Shown here one piece after another: positions 18,831-27,951 of a stretch of DNA of 64,000 nt. The stretch is from positions 124,001 through 188,000 of the forward strand of contig CAVTZA010000007.1 of NCBI GenBank assembly GCA_963739085.1, read 5' to 3'. A program made the position numbers and the translations under genes. This stretch comes from DATFQE01 sp963739085. Its GTDB lineage: Bacteria; Actinomycetota; Thermoleophilia; Gaiellales; Gaiellaceae. Position 1 is the first letter of the stretch; the number at the start of each line of letters is the position of its first letter. The notes beneath the pieces were generated by a model that was not told the origin of the DNA, made no database searches, and saw only the letters and a program-made list of their open reading frames with translations.

Positions 18831-20363
18831 CTACATCCGCTCGGGCGCGTCCACCCCGATGAGGTCGAGCGCACGCGCGACGACTGCCTGGGTGGCGCGG
18901 ACGAGCGCCAGCCGAAACGCCTCGGCCTCCCCGCTGTCGATGACTCGGTGCTCGTGGTAGAAGCGGTGGAAGTCGTCCGCGACGCGGATCGCGTAGGTCG
19001 TGATCGCGTGCGGGCCCCGCCGTTCGGTCGCCTCCGCGATCAGCGCCGGGAACTCGGCCAGGCGCTTGATCAGCTCCTTCTCCTCCCGCGCGAGCGGGCC
19101 CGCGGGCTGCGGGCTCTCGGCGCGGCCCTCGGCATTGCGCAAGATCCCGGCGATGCGCGCGTGCGCGTACTGGACGTAGTAGACCGGGTTCTTCTGCGAC
19201 TTCTCGGCCGCGAGGTCGACGTCCACGTCGATCGTCTGGTCGTGGTCGCGCGAGACCAGGTACCAGCGGGCCGCGTCCACCCCGATCTCGTCCATGAAGT
19301 CGTCGAGGAACACCACGTCGCCGCGGCGCTTGGACATCTTCGTCAGCTCGCCGCCCTGCGTCAGGTGCACGAGCTGGTAGAGGAGCACCTCGACGCGCGA
19401 GGGGTCGTAGCCGAGCATCCGTGCGACCGCCGCGTACCAGTTGCGCGTCCCATGGTGGTCGGCGCCGAGGACGTAGATCGCGCGATCGAAGGCGCGGTCG
19501 AGCTTCTGGACGAGGTAGGCGATGTCCGCCGCCCGGTAGGTGGGGGTGCCGCCACGCTCGGGCGACCGGATGATCACGCGATCGTCGTCGTCGCCGAACT
19601 CGCTGGAACGCACCCAGACCGCACCGTCGCGCTCGAACGTCGGCAGCCGCGGGAGCAGCTCGTGGATCCCTTGCTCGAGCTCGCTCTGCAGCACCCAGGA
19701 GTCGAAGTGCAGGCGGAAGCGCTCGAGCGAGGCCTCCATCTCCTCGAGCATCGCCGCCACAGGGTCGCCGTCCATGCGTGCGAGCTCGTCGAGGTACTCG
19801 CCGTGGTAGCCGTCCTCGGGCGGGTCCTCCCCACGCCGCCGCGCCTCGACGGAGGCGCGGAAGCGGTCCATCTGGGCGCCCGCGTCGTTGTAGTAGTACT
19901 CGCGCTCGACGGTGTCCCCGGCGAACTCGAGCAGGCGCGCGACCGCGTCGCCGTAGGCGCCGTTCCGCGCGGATGCGACGGTGATCGGACCGGTCGGGTT
20001 CGCGGAGACCATCTCGACCTGGACGCGCTCCGGCGCCTCGGCCGACCCGGCGCCGTAGTCGCGGCCCGCACGTGCGATCTCGGCGAGCGTGTCGCCGTAC
20101 CACGCATCGGACAGCCAGAGGTTCAGGAAGCCGGGCCCGGCGACCTCGGTGCGGTCGACGGCGGGGTGCTCCGCCGCCTGTGCGGCCAGGTCGCCGGCGA
20201 GGTCGCGAGGCGAGCGCCCCTGTTGCGGCGCGAGCCTCAGCGCGACGTTCGTCGCGTAGTCGCCGTGCTCCGACTTGGCGGGCCGCTCCAGCTCGACCGG
20301 CGCACCGGCGATGCGTGCCAGCTCCCCGGCGAGCCTGTCGACCGCGTTCCCCGGCTCGCTCAC
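18831..20363 (-). CDS. argS: Arginyl-tRNA synthetase
   Basis: 510 aa. N-terminal additional domain, then the class I core with VSANPTGPITVASARNGAYG, REYYYNDAGAQMDRF, ADHHGTRNWYAAVARML, KMSKRRGDVVFLDDF, and the DALR anticodon-binding domain with the aromatic YAIRVADDFHRFYH stretch. The KMSKR loop is intact, but the HIGH motif position reads TVAS instead of HxGH. ArgRS charges tRNA-Arg and, in this family, needs the tRNA for activation. Length is slightly short (usually 550-590). Confidence 0.93.
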   Translation of the reverse strand: MSEPGNAVDRLAGELARIAGAPVELERPAKSEHGDYATNVALRLAPQQGRSPRDLAGDLAAQAAEHPAVDRTEVAGPGFLNLWLSDAWYGDTLAEIARAGRDYGAGSAEAPERVQVEMVSANPTGPITVASARNGAYGDAVARLLEFAGDTVEREYYYNDAGAQMDRFRASVEARRRGEDPPEDGYHGEYLDELARMDGDPVAAMLEEMEASLERFRLHFDSWVLQSELEQGIHELLPRLPTFERDGAVWVRSSEFGDDDDRVIIRSPERGGTPTYRAADIAYLVQKLDRAFDRAIYVLGADHHGTRNWYAAVARMLGYDPSRVEVLLYQLVHLTQGGELTKMSKRRGDVVFLDDFMDEIGVDAARWYLVSRDHDQTIDVDVDLAAEKSQKNPVYYVQYAHARIAGILRNAEGRAESPQPAGPLAREEKELIKRLAEFPALIAEATERRGPHAITTYAIRVADDFHRFYHEHRVIDSGEAEAFRLALVRATQAVVARALDLIGVDAPERM

Positions 20364-20380
20364 GCCGTTATCGTAGAGCG

Positions 20381-20680
20381 ATGGAGAGCGACGGCTTCGA
20401 ACGCAGGCTCAACATCCACATCGACCCCGAGCAGCTCGCGGGCGTGTACTCGAACTTCGCGAACGTCTCGTTCAGCGACTACGAGTTCACGATCACGTTC
20501 GTGCGCGTCGACCACGAGGGCGCAGCCGAGGAGGAGGTCCCGGGCGCGGTCGTGTCGCGCGTGAACCTGACACCGCGCTTCATGGGCGAGCTCGTGGAGG
20601 CGGTCAACGACGCGTGGTCGAAGTGGCAGACGCACGAGGGCATCAAGAACCTGCCCGAGGCGCCTCCTCGCCCCGAGTAG
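20381..20680 (+). CDS. DUF3467 family protein
   Basis: 99 aa from ATG 20381. The pattern matches DUF3467: YSNFANVSFSDYEFTITF, then VNLTPRFMGELVEAVNDAW. Members are short soluble proteins of unknown role, widespread in bacteria. Starts 17 bases from the divergent argS and overlaps the M48 protease end by 38 bases. Confidence 0.8.
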   Translation: MESDGFERRLNIHIDPEQLAGVYSNFANVSFSDYEFTITFVRVDHEGAAEEEVPGAVVSRVNLTPRFMGELVEAVNDAWSKWQTHEGIKNLPEAPPRPE

Positions 20681-21878
20681 CGCGCGCCTGCCAGCCCTCG
20701 GCCATTCCGACCCGGTCGGCGAGCGAGGGGTGCGTCGAGAGCAGGACGTAGGCCCATTCCGGCTCCTTCGGCTCGTCGAGCGAGGTCGTCGAGAACTTCC
20801 GGAAGAGCGACTCCGCCGCCTGCGGGTCGCGCGTCGTACGGAGCGCCATCCAGTCCGCCTCGGCCTCGTACCGCCTGGACACGACATTCGCCACGGGCTG
20901 CAGCGCGAGCTGGATCGCGACCACGACGAAGACGGCGAAGGGCACGACGCTCGGCCGGTCGAGCCCGCCGCGCCGGTCGGTGAGGTACGCGAGGAGCCAC
21001 GCGGAGGGCAGCGCCAGCAGCGCGAACCAGCCGATCCCCTTCCAGAGGTGATGGCGTCCCACGTGGCCGAGCTCGTGCGCCACGATGAACCGGATCTCGC
21101 GTCGCGTGAAGCGGCCGTCGAGCAGCGTGTCCCACAGGACGACGCGCGTCGTCGGCCCGACGCCGATCGCCTCCGCGTTCGGCACGGTCGTCCGCCGGCT
21201 CGCGTTCTCGACCTCGACCTCGACCTTGCCCAGGCCCTCCTGATGCGCAAGGCGCTGGATCTCGGCCGCAAGCCGCTTGTCGTGGAGCGGGGCCAGCCGG
21301 GGCGACAGAACGAGCGGCGTCAGCACGAGCGTTCCGCCGACCAGCACGACGAACGCCGGCCCGCCCACGAGCCACCAGCGGCGGCCGAGCCGACGAGCGA
21401 GCACCATCGCGAGCGCCACCGCGCCGGCCGTCACGAGCGCCTCGCCGAGGTAGCGCGGCCAGGGGTCGAGCACGAGGTCGCCGTAGCCGAGCCGCGAGAT
21501 GTCGTGTCTGCGCCGCCACCAGAGCGACGCGATCCCGAAGGGCAGCCACACGACCCACAGGAGCGCGACCGAGATCAGGCCGAGCTGGATCCCGCGCAGG
21601 AGCGCGCCCCCGCGCAGCCGTGCCTCCACCCTCGGCGCAGCCCTGACGAGCAGCCACAACGCCGTCAGCTGCGCAACCGTCACGCCGAGCCACAGGAGCC
21701 GAAGCACGCGCCGGTAGTCGGCCGCCTTCTCGATCGCACGCTTCCCGAAGAAGGCATCGACGTCGATCGGCGGCAGTCGCAGGTTCGCCGGAACAGCGGT
21801 GCGCCAGAGCAACGAGGCAGCGACGAGCCACGCCAAAGCCGCTAGGAGCACCGCCCCGAGCCGGATAAGCTGAGCCAT
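20643..21878 (-). CDS. M48 metallopeptidase, Ste24/CAAX-protease-like
   Basis: 411 aa from the ATG at 21876-21878 (MAQLIRLGAV). An N-terminal M48_N membrane region with at least four hydrophobic segments precedes the peptidase domain: FIVAHELGHVGRHH with zinc HExxH, then YEAEADWMAL carrying the third zinc ligand Glu, and STHPSLADRV. The layout resembles eukaryotic Ste24. In bacteria such proteins take part in membrane protein quality control; no prenylation target is implied. Its start codon overlaps the divergent phosphoesterase ATG within CATG. Confidence 0.85.
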   Translation of the reverse strand: MAQLIRLGAVLLAALAWLVAASLLWRTAVPANLRLPPIDVDAFFGKRAIEKAADYRRVLRLLWLGVTVAQLTALWLLVRAAPRVEARLRGGALLRGIQLGLISVALLWVVWLPFGIASLWWRRRHDISRLGYGDLVLDPWPRYLGEALVTAGAVALAMVLARRLGRRWWLVGGPAFVVLVGGTLVLTPLVLSPRLAPLHDKRLAAEIQRLAHQEGLGKVEVEVENASRRTTVPNAEAIGVGPTTRVVLWDTLLDGRFTRREIRFIVAHELGHVGRHHLWKGIGWFALLALPSAWLLAYLTDRRGGLDRPSVVPFAVFVVVAIQLALQPVANVVSRRYEAEADWMALRTTRDPQAAESLFRKFSTTSLDEPKEPEWAYVLLSTHPSLADRVGMAEGWQARATRGEEAPRAGS

Positions 21879-22606
21879 GCGAGTCGGGGTCATATCCGAC
21901 ATCCACGGTAATGCGGCCGCACTCGAGACCGTCCTGGACGCGCTCGAGGAGGACGACGGTCGACGCCGTCTGGTGCCTCGGCGACCTCGTCGGCTACGGC
22001 CCGGACCCGAACCGCTGCTGCGAGCTCGTCGCGCACCGATCCGACCTCTGCCTCGTCGGCAACCACGACCTCGGAGTGCTCGGCACGATCCCGCTGGACG
22101 AGTTCTCACCCGACGCGGCGGCCGCGGCGCGCTGGACGCAGACCGTCCTGACCGACTACTCGCGTGCGTACCTCGAGTCGCTCGAGCCGCAGGCCGAGGT
22201 CGACGGCGCCGAGCTCTTCCACGCGAGCCCGCGCGACCCGATCTGGGACTACGTCCTGAGCGAGCCGGTCGCGCGCGAGTCGCTCGAGATCACGCACGCG
22301 CCGATCGTCATGGTCGGCCACAGCCACGTGCCGCTCGCGATGATCCTCGAGAACGGCCGTGCCGCCGGCGGCCTCGCGGCAGGCGGCCACGAGGCCGATC
22401 TCACCAAGGGCCGCTGGCTGCTCAACCCCGGCTCGGTCGGGCAGCCGCGGGACAACGACCCACGGGCCGCCTGGGTCATCCTCGACTTCGACGCGCAGCG
22501 AGCGCTCTTCCGCCGCACCGAGTATCCGCTGGAGCGCACACAGGAGGCGATTCGCGAGCAGGGCCTGCCGGAGACGCTCGCGCAGCGGCTGGCACTCGGT
22601 CTCTAG
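21877..22606 (+). CDS. Calcineurin-like metallophosphoesterase (one frameshift)
   Basis: About 242 residues. MRVGVISDIHGN (metal-binding D-H) begins at ATG 21877, the frame breaks near 21955 (after ALEED) and resumes as VDAVWCLGDLVGYGPDPN, then LVGNHD, MVGHSHVPL and LLNPGSVGQPRD: all five phosphoesterase motifs are present. This is the YfcE/YmdB-type subfamily, usually acting on small phosphodiesters. A single added or missing base explains the break. The divergent overlap with the M48 gene suggests a shared promoter region upstream within either gene. Confidence 0.85.
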
Positions 22607-22642
22607 CGGCGGGATTCCCGGAAATCGGGTACCTGTACGCCG

Positions 22643-23080
22643 ATGGCGAATGCGCTTCGGCTGCTGCTCGCCCTGACGCTCGCCGCCGGGCTCGTCTCCT
22701 GCGGCGGCGACGACCCCTCCTCGGCCCCGCCGAGCCTCGACCCGGCGCTCGCGAACCAGCTCGCTTCGGCGAGCGAGGAGGTGGCGGCTGCGCTCGACCA
22801 GCATCGGTGCGCGGAGCCCGCGGCACGCGAGCTGGGGCGCCGGGCGAACGAGGCTGCCGTGCCGGCCGCGGTGCGGATTCAGGTCCGTCGTGTCCTCGAC
22901 CGCGCTCGGATCAGCTGCCCGGCGGCCGCGCCGCCGCCGGCGCCGACTCCGACCGTCGCCGAGGATCGTGACGAGGACAGGGACGACCACGGCCCCGGCA
23001 AGGCCCACGACAAGCACGAGAAGCACGAGAAGCACGAGAAGAAACACGGGCGCGGACATGGGAAGAGAGGCGACAATTAG
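22643..23080 (+). CDS. Lipoprotein with charged His/Lys tail
   Basis: 145 aa. A signal peptide with lipobox-like LVSCGG near residue 20 marks a lipid-anchored protein. The middle is helical, with a Cys (HRCAEP) and another (ISCPAA). After a Pro-rich linker, the tail is charged and repetitive: DEDRDDHGPG and KHEKHEKHEKKHG-type repeats, which could bind metal ions. It overlaps the following kinase gene by 23 bases, so the two are probably coexpressed. Function unknown. Confidence 0.65.
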   Translation: MANALRLLLALTLAAGLVSCGGDDPSSAPPSLDPALANQLASASEEVAAALDQHRCAEPAARELGRRANEAAVPAAVRIQVRRVLDRARISCPAAAPPPAPTPTVAEDRDEDRDDHGPGKAHDKHEKHEKHEKKHGRGHGKRGDN

Positions 23081-24140
23081 CTCCGCGACCCTCGCCGCGG
23101 GCCGCTACGAGGTCGAGAAGACGCTCGGCGGCGGCGGCATGGCCGTCGTCTACCTCGCGCAGGACACCGAGCTCGGTCGCTCGGTCGCGGTCAAGCTGCT
23201 GGCCGACAACCTGACCGATGACCTCGAGCTGCGCCGTCGCTTCGTCCGCGAGGCCCGCCTCGCAGCGCGTCTGTCCCACCCGAACGTGGTGGCGGTGTAC
23301 GACGCGGGCGAGGAGGACGGCCGGCCGTTCATCGTGATGGAGTGCGTCGAGGGCGAGAGCCTCGCCGAGACCGTGCGGCGCGAGGACAGGCTCGAGCCCG
23401 AGCGCGTGCGCGAGCTCGCCCTGCAGGCCTGCGCAGGCCTCGAGCACGCGCACCGTGCCGGGCTGATCCACCGCGACGTCAAGCCCGGGAACCTGCTGGT
23501 GACCACCGACGGGACGCTGAAGATCGCCGACTTCGGGATCGCGCACGCCGTCGAGGGAACCCGCCTGACGGAGGCGGGGACGGTGCTCGGAACGGCGGCG
23601 TACCTCTCGCCGGAGCAGGCGAGCGGCGAGCCCGTGACGCCCGCGTCGGACCTCTACTCGCTCGGCGCGTGCCTCTACGAGCTGCTCGCCGGCCGGCCGC
23701 CCTACGGCTACGAGACGATCGGCGAGCTGCTCGCGCGCCGAACGTGGGGCCCGCCGCCGCCGCTCGAGGGCGTGCCCGCGGACCTCGCCGGGCCGATCCA
23801 GGCATGTCTCGCGCGCGACCCCGCGGCGCGGCCGCCGTCGGCGTCGGCGCTGGCGCGCGAGCTGGCATCCGCCCGCGCCGCGCCCACCACCGCCGCGACC
23901 CGGGTCGCGAGGCGCCGCGGGGTCACGTTCCACGTCGCCCGCCGCGCCGTCTGGGCCGTCGCGTTCCTCGTGCTCGCGCTCGCCTTGTCCGTGGCAGTCG
24001 TGGCGTTCACGGCGACCGGCGGCGACGGCGGCGGCAGCGGCTCGGGCTCCAAGCCCGCCGCGTCGGTGCCGCAGGGGGCGACGCCGGCCCAGGACTTCCG
24101 CAACCTCGCGGATTGGCTCCGCGAGCAGTCGAGGCGCTAG
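23058..24140 (+). CDS. Serine/threonine protein kinase (PknB-like), membrane-anchored
   Basis: 360 aa from ATG 23058. The kinase domain has GGGGMAVVY (Gly-rich loop), VAVKLL (Lys), HRDVKPGNLL (catalytic loop), DFGIAH, GTAAYLSPEQ and SDLYSLGACLYELL. One transmembrane helix (VAFLVLALALSVAVVAF) follows and a short Gly/Ser-rich extracytoplasmic tail ends it; no PASTA domain is present. Overlap with the lipoprotein gene suggests the tail or lipoprotein may work together. Overlaps the sigma-factor gene end by four bases convergently. Confidence 0.92.
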   Translation: MGREATISSATLAAGRYEVEKTLGGGGMAVVYLAQDTELGRSVAVKLLADNLTDDLELRRRFVREARLAARLSHPNVVAVYDAGEEDGRPFIVMECVEGESLAETVRREDRLEPERVRELALQACAGLEHAHRAGLIHRDVKPGNLLVTTDGTLKIADFGIAHAVEGTRLTEAGTVLGTAAYLSPEQASGEPVTPASDLYSLGACLYELLAGRPPYGYETIGELLARRTWGPPPPLEGVPADLAGPIQACLARDPAARPPSASALARELASARAAPTTAATRVARRRGVTFHVARRAVWAVAFLVLALALSVAVVAFTATGGDGGGSGSGSKPAASVPQGATPAQDFRNLADWLREQSRR

Positions 24141-24742
24141 GAGGCGGCCGCGGCGGTGCCGTTCGCCGCGACCTCGCGGCGGGTGCTCGGCGCGAAGGTG
24201 ATGCCCTCGCGCTCGAGCGCGAGCTGGACTTCCTCGCGCGCCTTGTAGATCCGCCACTTCACCGTGGCGAGCGTGATCTCGAGCGAGTCGGCGATCTCGC
24301 TGTACGACAGGCCGACCACGTCGCGGAGCAGCAATGCCATCTTGAGGTCGACGTTGAGCTCCTCGACGGCACGCCAGACGGCGTCCATCGCCTCGATGCG
24401 CTCGAAGGGCGCGTCCAGCACCTCGAGCGGCGCCACGTCGTCGAGCGCCACCACCGCACGCGGCCTCCGTTCGCTTGCGCGCAGCTCGTCGAGGACCCGG
24501 TTCTTCGTCACCTGGAAGAGCCATGTCGTGAAGCGACAGCGCAGCGAGAAGCGCGGCAGGCCCTGGTACACGCGCAGGAAGACCTCCTGCGTCAGATCCT
24601 CCGCGAGCGCGCGGTCTCCGACGAGACGGAGCACGTAGTTGTAGACGGGGACCTCGTAGGCGCGCAGGATGAGCGAGAAGGCACGCTCATCTCCTCGCTG
24701 TGCCTTCCGCAGGACGCCTAGATCAGGCTGCGCGAGCGACAA
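24137..24742 (-). CDS. ECF-type RNA polymerase sigma factor
   Basis: 201 aa. Region 2: DERAFSLILRAYEVPVYNYVLRLVGD, AEDLTQEVFLRVYQGLPRF, WLFQVTKNRVLDELR. Region 4: MALLLRDVVGLSYSEIADSLEITLATVKWRIYKARE. It is a stand-alone sigma factor with a 20-residue Ala-rich end and no adjacent anti-sigma gene; the nearest candidate partner is the convergent kinase. It precedes the gpmI end by 30 bases. Confidence 0.92.
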   Translation of the reverse strand: MSLAQPDLGVLRKAQRGDERAFSLILRAYEVPVYNYVLRLVGDRALAEDLTQEVFLRVYQGLPRFSLRCRFTTWLFQVTKNRVLDELRASERRPRAVVALDDVAPLEVLDAPFERIEAMDAVWRAVEELNVDLKMALLLRDVVGLSYSEIADSLEITLATVKWRIYKAREEVQLALEREGITFAPSTRREVAANGTAAAAS

Positions 24743-24772
24743 GGAGCCGGAGTATAGCTTGGTTGTGCGCCC

Positions 24773-26248
24773 TCAAACTAGTGATTTCCCGGTTATTTGT
24801 AAGGGTTTCGAAAATCCCAGGAGCTGGAGCGCCGTCGGGACGAGGTCGCTGAGCTCGCCGCCTTCGGCGAGCTCTACCTCCTTGTTCGTCACGATCAGCG
24901 GGACCGGATTTGTCGTGTGGGCCGTGTGCGGGCTGACTCCGTCGCTTTCGAGCATCTGCTCGGCGTTGCCGTGGTCGGCCGTGACGAGGCTCACGCCGCC
25001 GGCCTGCTCGACAGCCTCGATCACCCCGCCGAGGCAGGCGTCGACGGTCTCGACCGCCTTCGTCACTGCAGGGATCGAGCCCGTGTGGCCGACCATGTCG
25101 GGGTTCGCGAAGTTCACGAGGGCGAAGCGGTAGTCGCCCGTGGCGATCGCCTCGCAGAACCTGCGCGCGAGCTCGGGCGCCGACATCTCCGGCTTGTGGT
25201 CGTACGAAGGGACGTCCCGCGGCGACGGCACCAGGATCCGGTCTTCTCCGCTCCACTCCGCCTCGCGTCCGCCGTTGAAGAAGTAGGTGACGTGGGCGTA
25301 CTTCTCCGTCTCGGCCGCGTGCAGCTGCCGCACGCCGTGCTCCGCGAGCACCTCGGCCATGGTCTCGGCGACCTCCTGCTCGGGGAAGGCGACGTGCGTG
25401 TCGAGGTCGTCGCGGTAGCGGGTCATCGTCGTCACATCGAATCCCGAGGCCAGCAGCCGTTCCGTCAACTGCCGCGCGCGATCCGGGCGGAAGTTGAAGA
25501 AGACGACCTGGTCGCCTTCCGCGAGCCGCGGCCGCCCCTCGACGACGATCGGCTCGAGGAACTCGTCGGTCACCCCGGCGTCGTACTGCCGGCGAACCGC
25601 TGCCTCGACGGTGCCAGGCACCGTCACGCCTTCGCCCCGAATCAGCGCCGAAAGTGCACGGTCGGTTCGCTCCCAGCGCTGGTCGCGATCCATCGCGTAG
25701 TAGCGTCCGACCACCGTTGCCAGCCGCTCCTCGGGCAGTTCGGCCAGGTCGCGAACGGACGAGGTCGGCGACACGTCCCGGCCGTCTGTGAACGCGTGAA
25801 TCCAGGTCCGGTCGGACATTCCCTCCTGGTCCGCGAGCCGGAGCAACGCCCGCAGGTGGTCGATGTGCGAGTGCACGCCGCCGTAGGACACGAGCCCGAG
25901 CAGGTGCACTGCGGTCCCCGCCTCGAGTGCCCGCCGGAACGCACCGACCAAAGCGGCGTTCTCGAAGAACGAGCCGTCCTCGATCGAGCGGTTGACGCGC
26001 ACGAGGTCCTGGAAGAGGACGCGGCCGCTGCCGATCGTCAGGTGGCCCACTTCCGAGTTGCCCATCTGTCCGGGTGGGAGCCCGACCGCCTCGCCCGACG
26101 CATCGAGAGTCGTGTGCGGGTACTCGCGCCAGAGCCGGTCGAAGACGGGCGTGTCGGCAGCGTCGACGGCGTTGCCCGGTCCCGGCGGCGCGCAGCCCCA
26201 GCCGTCGAGGACGACGAGCGCTACGAGAGGGAAGCCGCTGCTCGGCAA
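24773..26248 (-). CDS. gpmI: 2,3-bisphosphoglycerate-independent phosphoglycerate mutase
   Basis: 491 aa. ALVVLDGWG (metal site 1), GNSEVGH with the catalytic serine, TDGRD, FFNFRPDRARQLT, ETEKYAHVTYFFNGGRE and TADHGNAE (metal site 2) are all present. It interconverts 3- and 2-phosphoglycerate with Mn2+. Last gene of the gap-pgk-tpiA-gpmI operon, overlapping tpiA by 28 bases. Confidence 0.96.
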   Translation of the reverse strand: MPSSGFPLVALVVLDGWGCAPPGPGNAVDAADTPVFDRLWREYPHTTLDASGEAVGLPPGQMGNSEVGHLTIGSGRVLFQDLVRVNRSIEDGSFFENAALVGAFRRALEAGTAVHLLGLVSYGGVHSHIDHLRALLRLADQEGMSDRTWIHAFTDGRDVSPTSSVRDLAELPEERLATVVGRYYAMDRDQRWERTDRALSALIRGEGVTVPGTVEAAVRRQYDAGVTDEFLEPIVVEGRPRLAEGDQVVFFNFRPDRARQLTERLLASGFDVTTMTRYRDDLDTHVAFPEQEVAETMAEVLAEHGVRQLHAAETEKYAHVTYFFNGGREAEWSGEDRILVPSPRDVPSYDHKPEMSAPELARRFCEAIATGDYRFALVNFANPDMVGHTGSIPAVTKAVETVDACLGGVIEAVEQAGGVSLVTADHGNAEQMLESDGVSPHTAHTTNPVPLIVTNKEVELAEGGELSDLVPTALQLLGFSKPLQITGKSLV

Positions 26249-26904
26249 ATCGCCTCCAGGGACGCGACCTCGAGCGACGCACCGCCGACGAGCGCGCCGT
26301 CGACGTCAGGCTGAGCCAGCAGCTCCGCGGCGTTCTCCGGCTTGACCGAACCGCCGTACAACACCGGCACCGCGAGCAGGCTCTTGATCAGCGCGTGCGC
26401 CTCCTGGGCGAGCTCGGGCGTGGCCGTCTTGCCCGTGCCGATCGCCCAGACGGGCTCGTACGCGACGACGAGCCGCTCGTGCGCATCGAGCACCGACACC
26501 TGGCGGCGGAGCACGGTCTCGGTCTCGCCGCGGTCGCGCTCCTCCTCGAGCTCGCCGACGCACGCGATCACGCTGAGCCCCGCCTCCAGCGCGGCCGCCG
26601 TCCGGCGGGCCACTGTGTCGTCGGTCTCGCCGAAGTACTGACGTCGCTCCGAGTGGCCCACGATCGAGCCCTCGACCCCGACCTCCACAAGCATCGCCGC
26701 CGCGACCTCGCCGGTGAACGCCCCCTCCGCTTCCCAGTGCACGTTCTGCGCGTAGATCGGCACACCGCGACCCACGGCCGACTGCAACGACACGTACGGC
26801 GGACAGATCACGACGTCGACGCCGTCGGGTGGCCGGAACTCGTCGAGGAACGCCCTCGACTCGCCGGGGCCCTTGAACATCTTCCAGTTGGCGGCGATCA
26901 GCAT
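26221..26904 (-). CDS. tpiA: Triosephosphate isomerase
   Basis: 227 aa, about 20 residues shorter than usual. AANWKMF (catalytic Lys), GHSERRQYFGE (catalytic His), AYEPVWAIGTG (catalytic Glu), and VLYGGSVKPENA with the phosphate-binding loop are intact. Interconverts dihydroxyacetone phosphate and glyceraldehyde 3-phosphate. Overlaps gpmI, follows pgk by three bases. Confidence 0.96.
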   Translation of the reverse strand: MLIAANWKMFKGPGESRAFLDEFRPPDGVDVVICPPYVSLQSAVGRGVPIYAQNVHWEAEGAFTGEVAAAMLVEVGVEGSIVGHSERRQYFGETDDTVARRTAAALEAGLSVIACVGELEEERDRGETETVLRRQVSVLDAHERLVVAYEPVWAIGTGKTATPELAQEAHALIKSLLAVPVLYGGSVKPENAAELLAQPDVDGALVGGASLEVASLEAICRAAASLS

Positions 26905-26907
26905 CGG

Positions 26908-27951
26908 TCAGGCCTCCGTTATGGCGGCGACGCCCGGAAGCTCCTTGCCCTCGAGCAGCTCGAGCGCCGCACCGCCGCCGGTCGAGAGCCACGAGACCTG
27001 ATCGGCGAGCCCGAGCTCCTGGAGCGCACGCGCCGAGTCTGCGCCGCCGACCACCGTGAAGCCGTCGAGGCCGGCCACCGCCTCGCCGACCGCCTTCGTC
27101 CCTTCCGCGAACCGCGGCCACTCGAAGACGCCCATGGGCCCGTTCCAGAAGACCGTTCGCGCCCGTCCGATCCGCTCGGCGAAGTCGCGTCGGGTCTCGG
27201 GGCCGATGTCCAACCCGAGCCACCCGTCAGGGAGCGCGTCGTACGGGACGACCCCCGTCTCGGCGTCCTCGGCGAACTCGGAGGCGGCGACGACGTCGGT
27301 CGGCAGGACGACCTCGAAGGCCAGCGGGTTCTCCTCGCGAACCTGCTCGGCCATCTTGCCGCCGATCAGCACCTCGTCCGCCTTGCCGCCCAGGTTCTGG
27401 AGGACGCCGAGCTTGTCGTCGACCTTCGCGCCGCCGGAAACGAGGACGAACGGCGCCTCGACCTCGCCCAGGAGCTTGCCGAGCTCCGCGAGCTCGCGCT
27501 CGAGGAGCAGGCCCGCATAGGCCGGCAGCAGCTCGGCGACGCCGACCGTGGAGGCGTGCGCCCGATGCGCGGAGCCGAACGCGTCGTTGACGAACAGGTC
27601 GGAGCCGTCGGCGAGCTCGCGCGCGAACCCCGGGTCGTTCCTGGTCTCGCCCGGGTTGAAGCGGGTGTTCTCGAGCACATGGATGCGCTCGTCGGGGAGC
27701 AGCGTGCGCAGATGGTCGGCGACAGGCCGCATCGAGTACTCCGAGTCGGGCCCGTGCGGCCGTCCCAGATGCGACGCCACGCGCACCTCGGACGCGCCGC
27801 GGTCGAGCAGCAGCTCGAGCGTCGGCAGCGCCGCCCTGACCCGGGTGTCGTCGGCGACCTCCCGGTTCTCCAGCGGGACATTGAGGTCGGCGCGCACGAG
27901 CACGCGCTTGCCGGCGACGTCCGCGTCGCGGACCGAGCGCGGCTTCCGCAC
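26908..27951 (-). CDS. pgk: Phosphoglycerate kinase
   Basis: 347 aa, shorter than the usual 390. Start GTG directly after the gap stop codon. RVLVRADLNVPL, ASHLGRP, LENTRFNPGE, VLVSGGAKVDDKLGVL, FWNGPMGVFE and STGGGAALELLEGKELPG are the standard Pgk signatures. Makes ATP from 1,3-bisphosphoglycerate. Second gene in the operon. Confidence 0.96.
   Translation of the reverse strand: MRKPRSVRDADVAGKRVLVRADLNVPLENREVADDTRVRAALPTLELLLDRGASEVRVASHLGRPHGPDSEYSMRPVADHLRTLLPDERIHVLENTRFNPGETRNDPGFARELADGSDLFVNDAFGSAHRAHASTVGVAELLPAYAGLLLERELAELGKLLGEVEAPFVLVSGGAKVDDKLGVLQNLGGKADEVLIGGKMAEQVREENPLAFEVVLPTDVVAASEFAEDAETGVVPYDALPDGWLGLDIGPETRRDFAERIGRARTVFWNGPMGVFEWPRFAEGTKAVGEAVAGLDGFTVVGGADSARALQELGLADQVSWLSTGGGAALELLEGKELPGVAAITEA

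Noticed and set aside
17749..20564. Long frames of 784 and 901 codons opposite glpX and argS
   Set aside because: Shadows caused by high GC; arginine-rich with no motifs, and they overlap two clear genes.
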